Assembly (NCBI RefSeq): GCF_002727185.1
Contig: NZ_NIZW01000010.1
Location: forward strand, 186,001-250,000
Direction of reading: 5' to 3'
From: Rhodopirellula bahusiensis
GTDB taxonomy: Bacteria > Planctomycetota > Planctomycetia > Pirellulales > Pirellulaceae
Length of the DNA: 64,000 bases
Shown here piece after piece: positions 19,901-27,921 of the stretch. The notes under the pieces are model-generated. The model made no database searches and was not told the DNA's origin. It saw only the letters and a program-made list of their open reading frames with translations. Position 1 is the first letter of the stretch, and each line of letters starts with the position of its first letter. A program made the position numbers and the translations under genes.

Positions 19901-21564
19901 TCAGCGATGGAACCAGCACTGACACGGTTCAGGTGACTGTCAACATCCAAAGCGATGACAACGCACCGACGGCGGTCAATGACTCGTTCCCCGCATCGGG
20001 GACAATTCTGGAAGACTCCGACGCGGTGACCTACGACGTTCTCGCGAATGATACGACGGACGCGGACAACGAAGCTTTCACGATCACCGGTGTTGGTTCA
20101 GCATCGAGTGGGGGCCAGGTTTCGATCGTTAACAGCGGCACGGGAATCTCTTACAAACCAGCCTTGAACTTCAACGGCACCGAAACGGTGACCTACACCA
20201 TTCGGGACACCGGTGGTGGATTGTCGACCGCGACCGTGACCTTCACGGTGACCGCAGTGAATGACGCACCGGTTGCGGAAAGCGTGACCGTCGATACGGT
20301 GCGCGGCACTTCCGGTGAGGCCGTGTTAACGCGAAGCGATTTGCCGACCAACGTTGATACGGGCGAGGTGTTGCAGTTCGTCAATCTCAGCACGCCTACG
20401 GCGGGCGGCACCGTGACGGTTAGCTCGGACGGTTCGAGCATTCTTTACACGCCTTCGAGCAGTACCTTCACCGGTACTGACACCTTCACGTATCAGGTGC
20501 AGGATGCTGGTGGATTGTCGAGTTCAACTGCGACAATCACGGTGAATGTTGCGGACTACCTGTCGCGAAGCTTCAACTTTGCGTTTGATTCCATCGGTGC
20601 CTTGTCCAGTAGCTTCTTTGACGCAGCGATTTTGACTGGAACAAATGCTCGCGGTGAAACGATTTCAATCCCGCTGTCGGATTCTTCCATCGTGGTTTCA
20701 GGTAGCACGGTCAGTGTTCCTGATATGTTGCCGGGATCGTACAAGCTGACCATTCCCGCAGTGCCGTTCTTCCAAGGTGGAGAAGAGGCTCGCGAGATTG
20801 ATATTGAGAGCGGAACCGACGAGACCGACGAGGACATCTCGTTGAGCTTCGGTCGATTGTTGCCGCAATACATTCGAGTCAACGATTGGTTCGGATCGGC
20901 ACCTGCTAGCCGCGTGGTGGCTGCAGTCTTGCCAGGCAGCAACGCCTTCTACATGCAGTCCAGCAATGCAGCTGATTCGCGTCTGAGTGACGTGGAGCTT
21001 TCACTGAACGCTGCGGGCACCAGCATCACGGTCAACGCGACCGAATCGACTACGGTCGATGGAGCAACCACCACAGCTCAAGTCAGCGGCACCGCGGATG
21101 TGGGTGACGGCAGTTCACTCGAAGTTCGCGGTCAGGTGGGCGACTACCGATTGGTGATTCTCAACTTTGATGAATCTGGATTCGAGTTGGATGCTCCAAC
21201 ATCGACCTCAACCGCAGCCACCGGCACTCAAGCGTCGGGGACGGAAGCAGCGGGTGAACCACTCGCATCTGCAGTGACGGTGGCTGATGCAACCGTTCCG
21301 GTGAGCGAGCTCGGAACCACTCAAGTTCAGAGCAGTGTCGAGCCCGCTGGTGAGCCGATTGAGATCTTGTCAGACGACTCCGAAAAGGTCGTCGGAGGTT
21401 CGGATGAAGCCAGCCAAGTTGATGCCGCGATGCCCGATGTCACGGACAGTTTGACCCGAATTTCGGACACCGAAGACGTCGTTGCGAGCGGTGTAACGGG
21501 GCAGCCTCAATTGCTCGGCGAAGCCGTCGATGAGGTCTTGACAGGCACTTCTGGGTCGAACTGA
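16939..21564 (+). CDS. giant exported protein: LEPRxLL-like signal, thioredoxin-like CPAC module, cyclophilin domain, cadherin/Ig-like repeats
   Basis: 1541 residues. A basic N-terminus leads to LETLENRQMMA (48-58), a variant of the planctomycete LEPRxLL export-related motif. Residues about 95-185 form a thioredoxin-like module with Cys122-Pro-Ala-Cys125 and a later cis-Pro region (EYPTWVFPDG). Residues about 250-390 are a cyclophilin-type peptidyl-prolyl isomerase keeping Arg294, Phe299 and Gln302 (FHRVVNGFVIQGGD) and the SQFFIT motif. Then come Ig-like, cohesin-like and several NDAP-type cadherin-like repeats (to about 1200), a C-terminal beta domain and an acidic/Ser-Thr tail. Likely on the cell surface or secreted, combining folding catalysis with adhesin-type repeats. 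Confident in the domains, unsure of the role. Confidence 0.88.
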   Translation: MNFDNSSRRPSDSKPSFQNQVRRRLMSWIQGTSASTAGESVQRGRLQLETLENRQMMAGDVDLFATEGFFGSAGESSAAVESSSTDRGESDRAAEGEPGQDLVQFAKDLDAAGVTFYGAHWCPACTQQKQLFEDGGDDLPFVEVTLPDRTQDTQFSSLNISEYPTWVFPDGTRLTGVQSLETLSTRSGVAIPTSDGENPSFETLDAQTVELGSPLHIPIDGYDAEGGPLTVTVSVANPNLVEATVLSGNRSLRLDMDGFGDMVFELFEQRAERPTERVIDLANSGFYDGIIFHRVVNGFVIQGGDPTGTGQDGSDLGDFDDQFHPDLQHNRTGVLSFAKSLDDTNDSQFFITEVETDFLDFNHSVFGQLVEGEDVREAISNMQVNNSTSNKPTTDIVINSATVFEDTENSVIMLKGLGGTGSTTVTVTITDSDGNSFDQIVPVTITDPPTDRRNAQPYLEDINVPASSPKTTPAELQLESFDLEGDAVQYFISGGVTGGTATVNASTGLLEVTPAANVSGTQTVSLTVGVAAASSSDSNSDLQSLVFTFTDSNTQTPAAPSSLDLRSSSDTGNSSGDNLTNAASLTFDVTGVTTGATVQIINTADNTVVGVGTATGGSIAITTSNLAAIGDGTYSLAARQIVNGVTSGTSTSLSVTLDRTDPSFTLPANSSTGNVGAAYQANLSSSEEGSGATYSLTVFPSGATIGSSSGIINWTPTTAQLGQNDFTVEISDLAGNTYTESFSVTVAEEALARLEVRLTDLDGNVIDSVDVGQEFFLQLIGVDARDLSERGGIYSAYADIEFDSTIADFVAGTSIEYDPDFDFLPRGTLTSGLFNEIGAASSRFSPTNLEDSVMATVRMRAISDGSLTFTTNPADVSANETLLFFNNDRLPAGSVNYGSTTLTVGDVTTNNPPVGVDDTFTVISGSGQNTLDVLANEASTADPGETLTITAVGTASNGGTLSIASDGLSINYTPPSNFIGTDTFQYTVSDGTSTDTVQVTVNIQSDDNAPTAVNDSFPASGTILEDSDAVTYDVLANDTTDADNEAFTITGVGSASSGGQVSIVNSGTGISYKPALNFNGTETVTYTIRDTGGGLSTATVTFTVTAVNDAPVAESVTVDTVRGTSGEAVLTRSDLPTNVDTGEVLQFVNLSTPTAGGTVTVSSDGSSILYTPSSSTFTGTDTFTYQVQDAGGLSSSTATITVNVADYLSRSFNFAFDSIGALSSSFFDAAILTGTNARGETISIPLSDSSIVVSGSTVSVPDMLPGSYKLTIPAVPFFQGGEEAREIDIESGTDETDEDISLSFGRLLPQYIRVNDWFGSAPASRVVAAVLPGSNAFYMQSSNAADSRLSDVELSLNAAGTSITVNATESTTVDGATTTAQVSGTADVGDGSSLEVRGQVGDYRLVILNFDESGFELDAPTSTSTAATGTQASGTEAAGEPLASAVTVADATVPVSELGTTQVQSSVEPAGEPIEILSDDSEKVVGGSDEASQVDAAMPDVTDSLTRISDTEDVVASGVTGQPQLLGEAVDEVLTGTSGSN

Positions 21565-21585
21565 CCCGATTTCCACCGTCGAAAT

Positions 21586-21624
21586 CCGGAAAAGGCTGAA
21601 AAACACGGTGTTTTTGGCCTTCGG
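21586..21624 (+). terminator. hairpin after the giant gene, likely terminator
   Basis: An imperfect inverted repeat, AAGGCTGAAAAACAC against GTGTTTTTGGCCTT, extended outward by CCG/CGG. It begins 22 bp after the stop. The internal A/T tracts make it plausible in either direction. Confidence 0.6.
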
Positions 21625-21737
21625 AAGGGTTGCGGACGGACCATGCGGGACATAACACTTGTGCCGCATCGGAGGGGAATCCCAACGTTCTAACTCCTAT
21701 TCACTATTTAGTTCTCCCATTTTTGCAGGTGCCGCTC

Positions 21738-22055
21738 ATGGCCAAAGTACCGCCCAAACCACCGACGAAGACTCAAATCATCGCCAACATCGCCGAAGAG
21801 ACCGAACTGACCAAGAAAGACGTCGCGGCAGTTTTGGACTCGTTGGCAGCTGAGATCGAAAAGTCGCTGCAAAAGGGTGGCCCCGGACAATTCGCGATCC
21901 CAGGTCTTTGCAAGATCGTGTTGAAGGACGTTCCCGCCAAGCCAAAGCGTAAAGGCCGCAACCCTGCCAACGGCGAAGAAATCTGGTTGGCACCTAAGCC
22001 CGCCAGCAAGAAGCTGACCATTCGCCCACTGAAGGGCCTGAAGGAAATGATCTGA
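21738..22055 (+). CDS. HU-family DNA-binding protein
   Basis: 105 residues from the ATG at 21738. An upstream in-frame ATG at 21630 would add 36 unrelated residues, so I reject it. N-terminal helices (KTQIIANIAEETELTKKDV) and the beta-arm region GRNPANGEE are classic HU/IHF features. The Pro/Lys-rich start (AKVPPKPPTK) and the C-terminal KKLTIRPLKGLKEMI deviate from standard HU, as in other planctomycete HU-like proteins. It bends and compacts DNA. A terminator follows at 22090. Confidence 0.92.
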   Translation: MAKVPPKPPTKTQIIANIAEETELTKKDVAAVLDSLAAEIEKSLQKGGPGQFAIPGLCKIVLKDVPAKPKRKGRNPANGEEIWLAPKPASKKLTIRPLKGLKEMI

Positions 22056-22089
22056 TCAGTTGATCAGCTTCCTTCGAAGTTCGAATTGG

Positions 22090-22126
22090 CTGCCCTGCAT
22101 CGCGTACTGCTTTGCGGGGCAGTTTT
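22090..22126 (+). terminator. rho-independent terminator of the HU-like gene
   Basis: CTGCCCTGCA (22090-22099) pairs with TGCGGGGCAG (22113-22122), ten pairs with one G-T wobble, followed by TTTT. It begins 35 bp after the stop. Confidence 0.75.
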
Positions 22127-22212
22127 CGTTTGTGCCCGGATCGAGCGCGGCACATGTCGCCGTTCCATTGGGGGCGTCGTCGAAATGGGATGCTAGCGAG
22201 TGGCAATCCCGC

Positions 22213-22229
22213 TATACTTCACCCGCTTT
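22213..22229 (+). promoter_or_regulatory. candidate -10 element upstream of fabH, shared with ahcY
   Basis: TATACT at 22213-22218 plus the following bases resembles the ahcY upstream element (14 of 17 identical), 45 bp before the fabH ATG. No good -35 box was seen. Confidence 0.3.
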
Positions 22230-22257
22230 TCATCCATGAACTTTTCTCGGCGGCGAC

Positions 22258-23436
22258 ATGATCGAAACCACCTCGAATGCCACCGCCAATGACCCGGCCG
22301 CGAAATCTGTGAACGAAGAATCTTCTGTCGAATCGACCCCTGGCTCTGACGATGCTGCTTCGTCCGCGATGCCCAAAGAAGAAACCACTCGCGGTCGCAT
22401 GGGCAACCTAAAAGGCGTTCGGATCGCGGGGACTGGATCGTATGTGCCCGACCGAATCGTCACGAACGAAGACTTAGCAGCCTTGGGTTGCGACAGCGAC
22501 TGGATCGTTCGACGCACCGGCATCTTGCAACGTCGACATGCCGAACCTGATCAAGCGACCAGCGATCTGTGCTACGAAGCCGCCCTTCGTTGTCTCGAGA
22601 ACGCGAATGTTTCGGTCGATGAGATTGATTTGATTCTCGTTGCCACGATCACGCCCGATCATCCAACGCCGTCGACCGCGTGTCACTTGCAACGCCGTCT
22701 AGGTGCGGTTGCCCCAGCGATGGATATCGGTGCCGCATGTGCTGGGTTCATGTACGCGTTGGTCACCGGTGCTCAATTCGTTTCCAACGGCAACGCTCGC
22801 AACGTGTTGGTCATCGGAGCTGATCTGATGAGTCGCACCGTGGATCCAGACGACAAGAAGACCTACCCGTTGTTCGGCGATGCCGCCGGTGCGGCGTTGT
22901 TGGTTCCTTCCACGAAAGACACGTGTCAGTCGTCGGAATGCAATGACGCGACGAACGCTTCCGAAATCCCATCGGACGGACTGCTGGCCTATCAGCTCGG
23001 TAGTGAGGGATGCGGTGGCGAAATGCTATGCATCCCTGCCGGTGGTTCTCGCGATCCGATCAAATCGGGATCAGAACCGTCCGTCAGTTCCTATCTGCAG
23101 ATGGATGGACGTGGCGTTTTCAAGTGGGCGGTTCGAGTTTTTGATGAAAGTGCCAAAGACGTTTTGAGGGCGGCCAACGTGACGTCTGATCAGCTAGGTT
23201 TGGTGGTCTTGCATCAAGCCAACCAGCGAATCATCGACTCCGCGGTTTCTGATTTGAATGTGCCGCCAGAAAAGGTGTTCGTGAACCTCGACAAGTACGG
23301 CAACACCTCGGGTGCAAGCATCCCGCTCGCATTGGACGAAGCCGCTCGCGATGGTCGGTTGAAAGAAGGTGACCTGTTGCTGCTGTGCGGTTTCGGCGCG
23401 GGCTTGGCTTGGGGCACCGCACTGCTGCGTTGGTAA
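22258..23436 (+). CDS. fabH: beta-ketoacyl-ACP synthase III (FabH)
   Basis: 392 residues, longer than the usual 320-335. The triad is complete: Cys161 (GAACAGF), His319 (LHQANQR) and Asn349 (KYGNTSGAS). It condenses acetyl-CoA (or another acyl-CoA) with malonyl-ACP to start fatty acid synthesis. The extra length is a 47-residue Ser/Glu-rich N-terminal stretch and an insert near 218-240 with Cys and Ser residues. Translation could start at Met48 (22399), which would remove the odd N-terminus. No other fab genes are adjacent. Confidence 0.94.
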   Translation: MIETTSNATANDPAAKSVNEESSVESTPGSDDAASSAMPKEETTRGRMGNLKGVRIAGTGSYVPDRIVTNEDLAALGCDSDWIVRRTGILQRRHAEPDQATSDLCYEAALRCLENANVSVDEIDLILVATITPDHPTPSTACHLQRRLGAVAPAMDIGAACAGFMYALVTGAQFVSNGNARNVLVIGADLMSRTVDPDDKKTYPLFGDAAGAALLVPSTKDTCQSSECNDATNASEIPSDGLLAYQLGSEGCGGEMLCIPAGGSRDPIKSGSEPSVSSYLQMDGRGVFKWAVRVFDESAKDVLRAANVTSDQLGLVVLHQANQRIIDSAVSDLNVPPEKVFVNLDKYGNTSGASIPLALDEAARDGRLKEGDLLLLCGFGAGLAWGTALLRW

Positions 23437-23455
23437 TGAGGTCGTTTGATCGCGA

Positions 23456-24433
23456 TCACGCTCGCGGGTGATAGTCCCGATGCACACGTTGCAGTCGCGA
23501 GTGTTCGACGTGGGTGTAGATCTGGGTGGTTTGAATGCTGGCGTGCCCAAGCATCTCTTGGACTTGTCGAAGATCCGCACCGCCGGCCAGCAAGTGAGTC
23601 GCAAAACTGTGTCGCAAGCTGTGCGGGCTAATTTCATCGGCGATGCCGGCTCGCTTGGCATAGCGTTTCACCAGACGCCACAGCTGAATGCGGTCGAGGG
23701 CTTTGCCGCTTCTCGATAAAAACAGCGCGTCGACTTGCCCTGGGTTTCGATCGGCCAGGATATGACGGCTTTCTTCGAGGTAGAGCTGGATGGCCTGGAT
23801 CGCGCGACCACCGATTGGGACCATTCGTTGCTTGTCGCCTTTCCCGTGGCATCGCAGAGTTCGCTCTTCCAGCGTCAAATCACGAACTCGAAGGGTGCAG
23901 ACTTCGGATGCACGACAGCCGGTTGCGTAGAGCACCTCGAGCAACGCTCGATCTCGCTGCCAGAACGAGTCGGACTTTTTGACTGCGGAGAGGAAGGCTT
24001 CAACTTCGTTGGGCGACAGCACGCCCGGCATGCGTTGCCAAGCCTTCTGAGTTGCCAGCAGTTCGGCCGGGTTGTCGACCGTGATGCCTTCGAGCTGCAG
24101 GTACTTGAAAAACGTCCGGATCGCCACGATCGCTCGTGAAATTGAAGCGGGGGCCAATCCTTCGCCGTGAAGTGAAGCGACAAAGTCGGACAATTCGGTG
24201 ATCGTCAGTTCGGCTGGGCGCCGACCGTCCATCCAGGTGACGAAACGCTTCATGTCTCGCCCGTAGGCCTCGACCGTGTTGTCGGCGAGATGACATTCGC
24301 GTTTCAGATAAACCAAAAATTCATCACAAACCGCTTGACCGGCCGAAGGAGCCACGGATTCTGTCTGTCCGGACTTCAATTGCTGCAGTTTTGTGAGTCG
24401 TTTGGCCACTCTGGTGTGCTCCATGGCGTTCAA
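23456..24433 (-). CDS. xerD: tyrosine recombinase XerC/XerD
   Basis: 325 residues. The SAM-like N-terminal DNA-binding domain (about 35-120) precedes the catalytic domain with Arg174 (ATGCRASE), Lys198 (HGKGDK), His271-x-x-Arg274 (HSLRH), His297 (LGHASI) and Tyr306 (QIYTHV). The complete active site and length match the XerC/XerD recombinases that resolve chromosome dimers at dif. There are no phage or integron genes nearby, so this is a housekeeping enzyme rather than a mobile-element integrase. C or D cannot be told apart by eye; the N-terminus has a possible extension of about 30 residues. Confidence 0.92.
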   Translation of the reverse strand: MNAMEHTRVAKRLTKLQQLKSGQTESVAPSAGQAVCDEFLVYLKRECHLADNTVEAYGRDMKRFVTWMDGRRPAELTITELSDFVASLHGEGLAPASISRAIVAIRTFFKYLQLEGITVDNPAELLATQKAWQRMPGVLSPNEVEAFLSAVKKSDSFWQRDRALLEVLYATGCRASEVCTLRVRDLTLEERTLRCHGKGDKQRMVPIGGRAIQAIQLYLEESRHILADRNPGQVDALFLSRSGKALDRIQLWRLVKRYAKRAGIADEISPHSLRHSFATHLLAGGADLRQVQEMLGHASIQTTQIYTHVEHSRLQRVHRDYHPRA

Positions 24434-24547
24434 AGAGGCACTGTGGATGTGCTCTTCATTGAATCGATTCCAATTGGTTATCGTCTTGGGGGCTCGTCGC
24501 CGCCAATGTCAATTCTTCTCGAACCTTCTCCTTCTCAAGATTCTTCC

Positions 24548-25534
24548 ATGAAAGTTTTCGTCGTCGGCGGTGCCGGATACATCGGATCGCACGCGGTTGC
24601 TCTGTTGCTCGATGCTGGTCACGAAGTGGTGGTGTTTGACAACCTGTCGCGCGGCCATGCCAAATCGGTCCCAGATGGCTTGCTGGTCGAAGGTGACTTG
24701 AACGATCAGGCAAAACTGACGTCACTGTTGAAAGAGCATTCAATCGATGCTGTGATGCACTTCGCGGCGTTTGCTGAGGTTGGTGAATCCGTTCGCGATC
24801 CAGCGATCTACTACCAAAACAACGTTGTGGCGACGCTGTCGTTGCTGGAAGCGATGAGAGCGGCTGAGGTGAAGAAGATCGTCTTCAGCAGCACCACGGC
24901 GACCTACGGCCAACCCGACACCGTGCCGATTCCCGAGACGACTCCGCAGAACCCGATCAATCCCTACGGGTTCTCCAAGTTGGTGGTTGAGAAGGCGCTC
25001 GCGGATTACGCCCATGCGTATGGGTTCGCCTACGCTGCACTGCGGTACTTCAATGCGGCGGGAGCACGACCGGATGGAACGATCGGGGAGCATCACGACC
25101 CTGAATCACACCTGATTCCGATCGTGTTGCAAGTGGCATTGGGACAGCGCGAATCGATCTCGATCTTTGGCGACGATTACCCCACACCCGATGGAACCTG
25201 CATTCGAGATTACATCCACGTCGATGATCTAGGAGATGCTCACCTGCGGGCGCTCGATCGCCTGACTCCGGGCGAAGGGATCAAAGTCAACCTTGGCACC
25301 GGTCGGGGAACCAGCGTCCGTGAAATCGTGGAAGCGTGCCGGACGGTGACCGGGCATCCGATCCCAGAGGTCATGGGGCAGCGGCGTCCTGGCGATCCTG
25401 CCGAGTTGATTGCGGATGCCACCTTGGCCGGCGAAGTTCTTGGGTGGAAACCTCGCTACACGGATATTCAAGACATCGTGAAGACGGCCTGGAATTGGCA
25501 TCAAGCACACCCCCAGGGTTACGACACGGTTTGA
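24548..25534 (+). CDS. galE: UDP-glucose 4-epimerase
   Basis: 328 residues from the ATG at 24548 (MKVFVVGGAGYIGSH). An upstream in-frame ATG at 24506 would put a polar stretch before the Rossmann strand. The NAD motif is GGAGYIGSH, and the catalytic set is Ser115 (FSSTTATYG), Tyr140 and Lys144 (YGFSK). The C-terminal sugar-binding part contains FGDDYPTPDGTCIRDYIHVDDL, diagnostic of GalE. It interconverts UDP-glucose and UDP-galactose for envelope glycans. It is a single gene, divergent from xerD. Confidence 0.95.
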   Translation: MKVFVVGGAGYIGSHAVALLLDAGHEVVVFDNLSRGHAKSVPDGLLVEGDLNDQAKLTSLLKEHSIDAVMHFAAFAEVGESVRDPAIYYQNNVVATLSLLEAMRAAEVKKIVFSSTTATYGQPDTVPIPETTPQNPINPYGFSKLVVEKALADYAHAYGFAYAALRYFNAAGARPDGTIGEHHDPESHLIPIVLQVALGQRESISIFGDDYPTPDGTCIRDYIHVDDLGDAHLRALDRLTPGEGIKVNLGTGRGTSVREIVEACRTVTGHPIPEVMGQRRPGDPAELIADATLAGEVLGWKPRYTDIQDIVKTAWNWHQAHPQGYDTV

Positions 25535-25725
25535 CATGGCTTCGAAACGGGGGTTCTTCCACCGAGGCGGCTTGGTCCAGGAGGAATGATTTCGGGTGGT
25601 CAGTTCACCCTGCGAATTCCTCCGACTGGTTGTCGTTGTCGAATTGAATCATGATGATAGAGGTCGCGGCGGGTTTGTTACGCCAAGTTCAGTTTCATTG
25701 CTAAGTCGTTGGCGTCGAATCGTTC

Positions 25726-27921
25726 ATGTTTCCATTGCGACGTTCCACAAAAGACTCGTCGGTGGATTGGCCGGCATTGCTGTCTTTGTTGGAAGACGAT
25801 GATCGGCGGGCCGCGGTCTCACGCATCGCACCGAGTGAAGGTCGCGAAAGTTATCTGACAGCGCTGCGGCGGATTGAAACGGCGCAGTCTCAGGCCACTT
25901 TGGCCGCTGGCCGACGGCTGCACACCGCATCGAAACTGATTGATCGTCCGACGATCGCTGTGTCAGGAATGCTGAACAGCGGCAAAACGAGTTTGGTCAG
26001 CTCGTTTCTCTCGCCTGCCGGGCAACGGCGGACGCTGCGTGGAACGAGCAACCGACATGGGACTCACCGATTCGTATTGTGGTTGCCACAGAATTGGCGA
26101 TCCGACGTTGAGCTTTGGAGTTTGCTGATCACGCGAATTGGCGACTCTCTGGGCAATGCTCCCGAAGAGTTGTCGCTGGACGCGGATGTGGCGGCGGAGC
26201 AATACAACAACCGAGATGGCGACGCTTCGCTTTTGTCGGTTCCTCTATTGGCGACCGATCCTGGACTCGATGAGGTCGGGGTTGGATTGCTGGATTGTCC
26301 AGACATTGTTTCGGACGCAGAGTTTGGTTTGGGGTCTCCCGAGCAACGTCGCGAATTGTTGGGCCGTGCGGCAACGTTGTGTTCCGCCTTCCTGATTGTG
26401 ACCGGTGCTGAATCTTCGCGAGACACGACGCTAGCGGACTTGCTCCGCATCGCATCGGACTTGATGCCGGGCGTGCCACGAATGCTGGCGGTCAACAAAG
26501 TTCGTCCACGACAAACGCCCGATCAAGTTCACGAAACATTTGATCCGTTGGTGCAGAAGTACGGCGTCGGCACGCTCTACGCCGCGTACGATTTTGACGT
26601 CCCTTCGAGCCGACCCTTCATTCCCGTGGTCGGTGATCAGCATCCGCAACGCAATGCAATCGCACCGGCGGAGTCCGAACTTCAGCGAGAAGACGAGCCC
26701 GATCCGTTGCCCGTGTTCTTCGCCGTCAGTGAAGATCCGGATAGCAATCCACCGGCCGCCATTGACGAAGACCGATTGTTGCAGGCGTTGCCAACCAAAC
26801 TGGATCGAGGAGTCTTGTTCTCGCAATTGCATCAGGCTTTGCGGATCAATTTGGAAGATGCTGTTTGGAATCAGGGTTTGGAATCGATTCGGAAGGATGC
26901 GGATGAGTCGTTTGAAAAGACTCGTCAGTGCCAACAGGTGTTGCTGGATTCGGCCTTGGAATACTTCGCTCACCGAAAGATTGGCGGCGAGGTGATTGAA
27001 CTGCGTTTGCACCAGAGCGAACGAATCATTCGTCAACTCAGTGAATCGTTTGCTGCCACCGCACCTTGGTACGCACGGTGGGGAGTCCGCCTGAATGCGA
27101 CCCTTCGTCGAGTTGTCGGTGGAGCGGGAGATTTCATTCGCAACCTCACGCCAACGGCGATGTCTCGTCGAGCAGCGGATGACATCAAGGGTCGGTTCCG
27201 AAGTGGTGAGTACGGTGGGCTGATCGAACCGACGGGCTTGATCAACGAGATTGAGCGGCACGGAGGAACAACGGTGTTGACGCATCTCGCGGCTGAGCCC
27301 GGTGGCAGTTCTGATTCCGAGGCAAACGTTTCGGCGTTTCGGGAACCGGTTGAGCGAGCGGTCTTGCGTTTCGAACAAGATGATTTCACCACGTTGGATC
27401 CACGACGTTTGGATGCGGCGGTGAGGCAAATGTGGTCAGAGGTTCCCGTTCACCGGAAAATTGCGACCGGGCTTACTCCGCTTGCGGCATTGTTTGCGAC
27501 CTTTGGTGCGGTGTTGATGATCCCAGTCGACCTAGGAGCCAATGCGATTCTTGCTGCTTCGATTCCCGAAATGCTCGCGGCCGGAGGGTTGACGATCATG
27601 TCGACGATGTGGGCAGCCAACCGGGGAACACAGGACGTCAGCCAACAGGCCGCTCGGCAGCAACTCGCAGACTTCCTTGCCGTGTTGTGCGACGAGCTCG
27701 GTGTGGCTCGACCGGAACCATCGATGGATGTTCGAGTCGGCAATGCAAACGTGACCCTGCCGCCATCGCGAATTGCCGGTGGTGAGCCTCCTGAAAGGAT
27801 GATGTCACTGTTCCGATTAAGAGATGAGTTCGTCGCTGAGTTGAAACGATTGCTGCCCCGTCCAACCGGTGCGAGCCAGCGTGCGAGCGACTCGTCCACC
27901 GAATCAGGAGCCATGCGATGA
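25726..27921 (+). CDS. dynamin-like / P-loop GTPase-like protein with C-terminal membrane segments
   Basis: 731 residues. The P-loop is G81-MLNS-G86-K87-T88. The G3-like site reads D190-C-P-D193 instead of DxxG, and the G4-like site is N257-K-V-R260 instead of NKxD, so guanine specificity is doubtful. A long helical middle region (about 370-570) contains Arg/Glu-rich stretches, then a hydrophobic block at about 583-630 could insert in membrane. This layout resembles bacterial dynamin-like and Era/YcjX-type membrane GTPases. First gene of a four-gene chain; its stop overlaps the next start (ATGA at 27918-27921). I do not recognise a named family. Confidence 0.8.
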   Translation: MFPLRRSTKDSSVDWPALLSLLEDDDRRAAVSRIAPSEGRESYLTALRRIETAQSQATLAAGRRLHTASKLIDRPTIAVSGMLNSGKTSLVSSFLSPAGQRRTLRGTSNRHGTHRFVLWLPQNWRSDVELWSLLITRIGDSLGNAPEELSLDADVAAEQYNNRDGDASLLSVPLLATDPGLDEVGVGLLDCPDIVSDAEFGLGSPEQRRELLGRAATLCSAFLIVTGAESSRDTTLADLLRIASDLMPGVPRMLAVNKVRPRQTPDQVHETFDPLVQKYGVGTLYAAYDFDVPSSRPFIPVVGDQHPQRNAIAPAESELQREDEPDPLPVFFAVSEDPDSNPPAAIDEDRLLQALPTKLDRGVLFSQLHQALRINLEDAVWNQGLESIRKDADESFEKTRQCQQVLLDSALEYFAHRKIGGEVIELRLHQSERIIRQLSESFAATAPWYARWGVRLNATLRRVVGGAGDFIRNLTPTAMSRRAADDIKGRFRSGEYGGLIEPTGLINEIERHGGTTVLTHLAAEPGGSSDSEANVSAFREPVERAVLRFEQDDFTTLDPRRLDAAVRQMWSEVPVHRKIATGLTPLAALFATFGAVLMIPVDLGANAILAASIPEMLAAGGLTIMSTMWAANRGTQDVSQQAARQQLADFLAVLCDELGVARPEPSMDVRVGNANVTLPPSRIAGGEPPERMMSLFRLRDEFVAELKRLLPRPTGASQRASDSSTESGAMR

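Noticed and set aside
21630-21737. Upstream start for the HU-like gene
   Set aside because: The extra 36 residues do not resemble HU, while the ATG at 21738 gives a normal-size protein.
23456-24433. Tyrosine recombinase as a mobile-element integrase
   Set aside because: No phage, transposon, att-like repeats or integron genes surround it; length and active site match chromosomal XerC/D.
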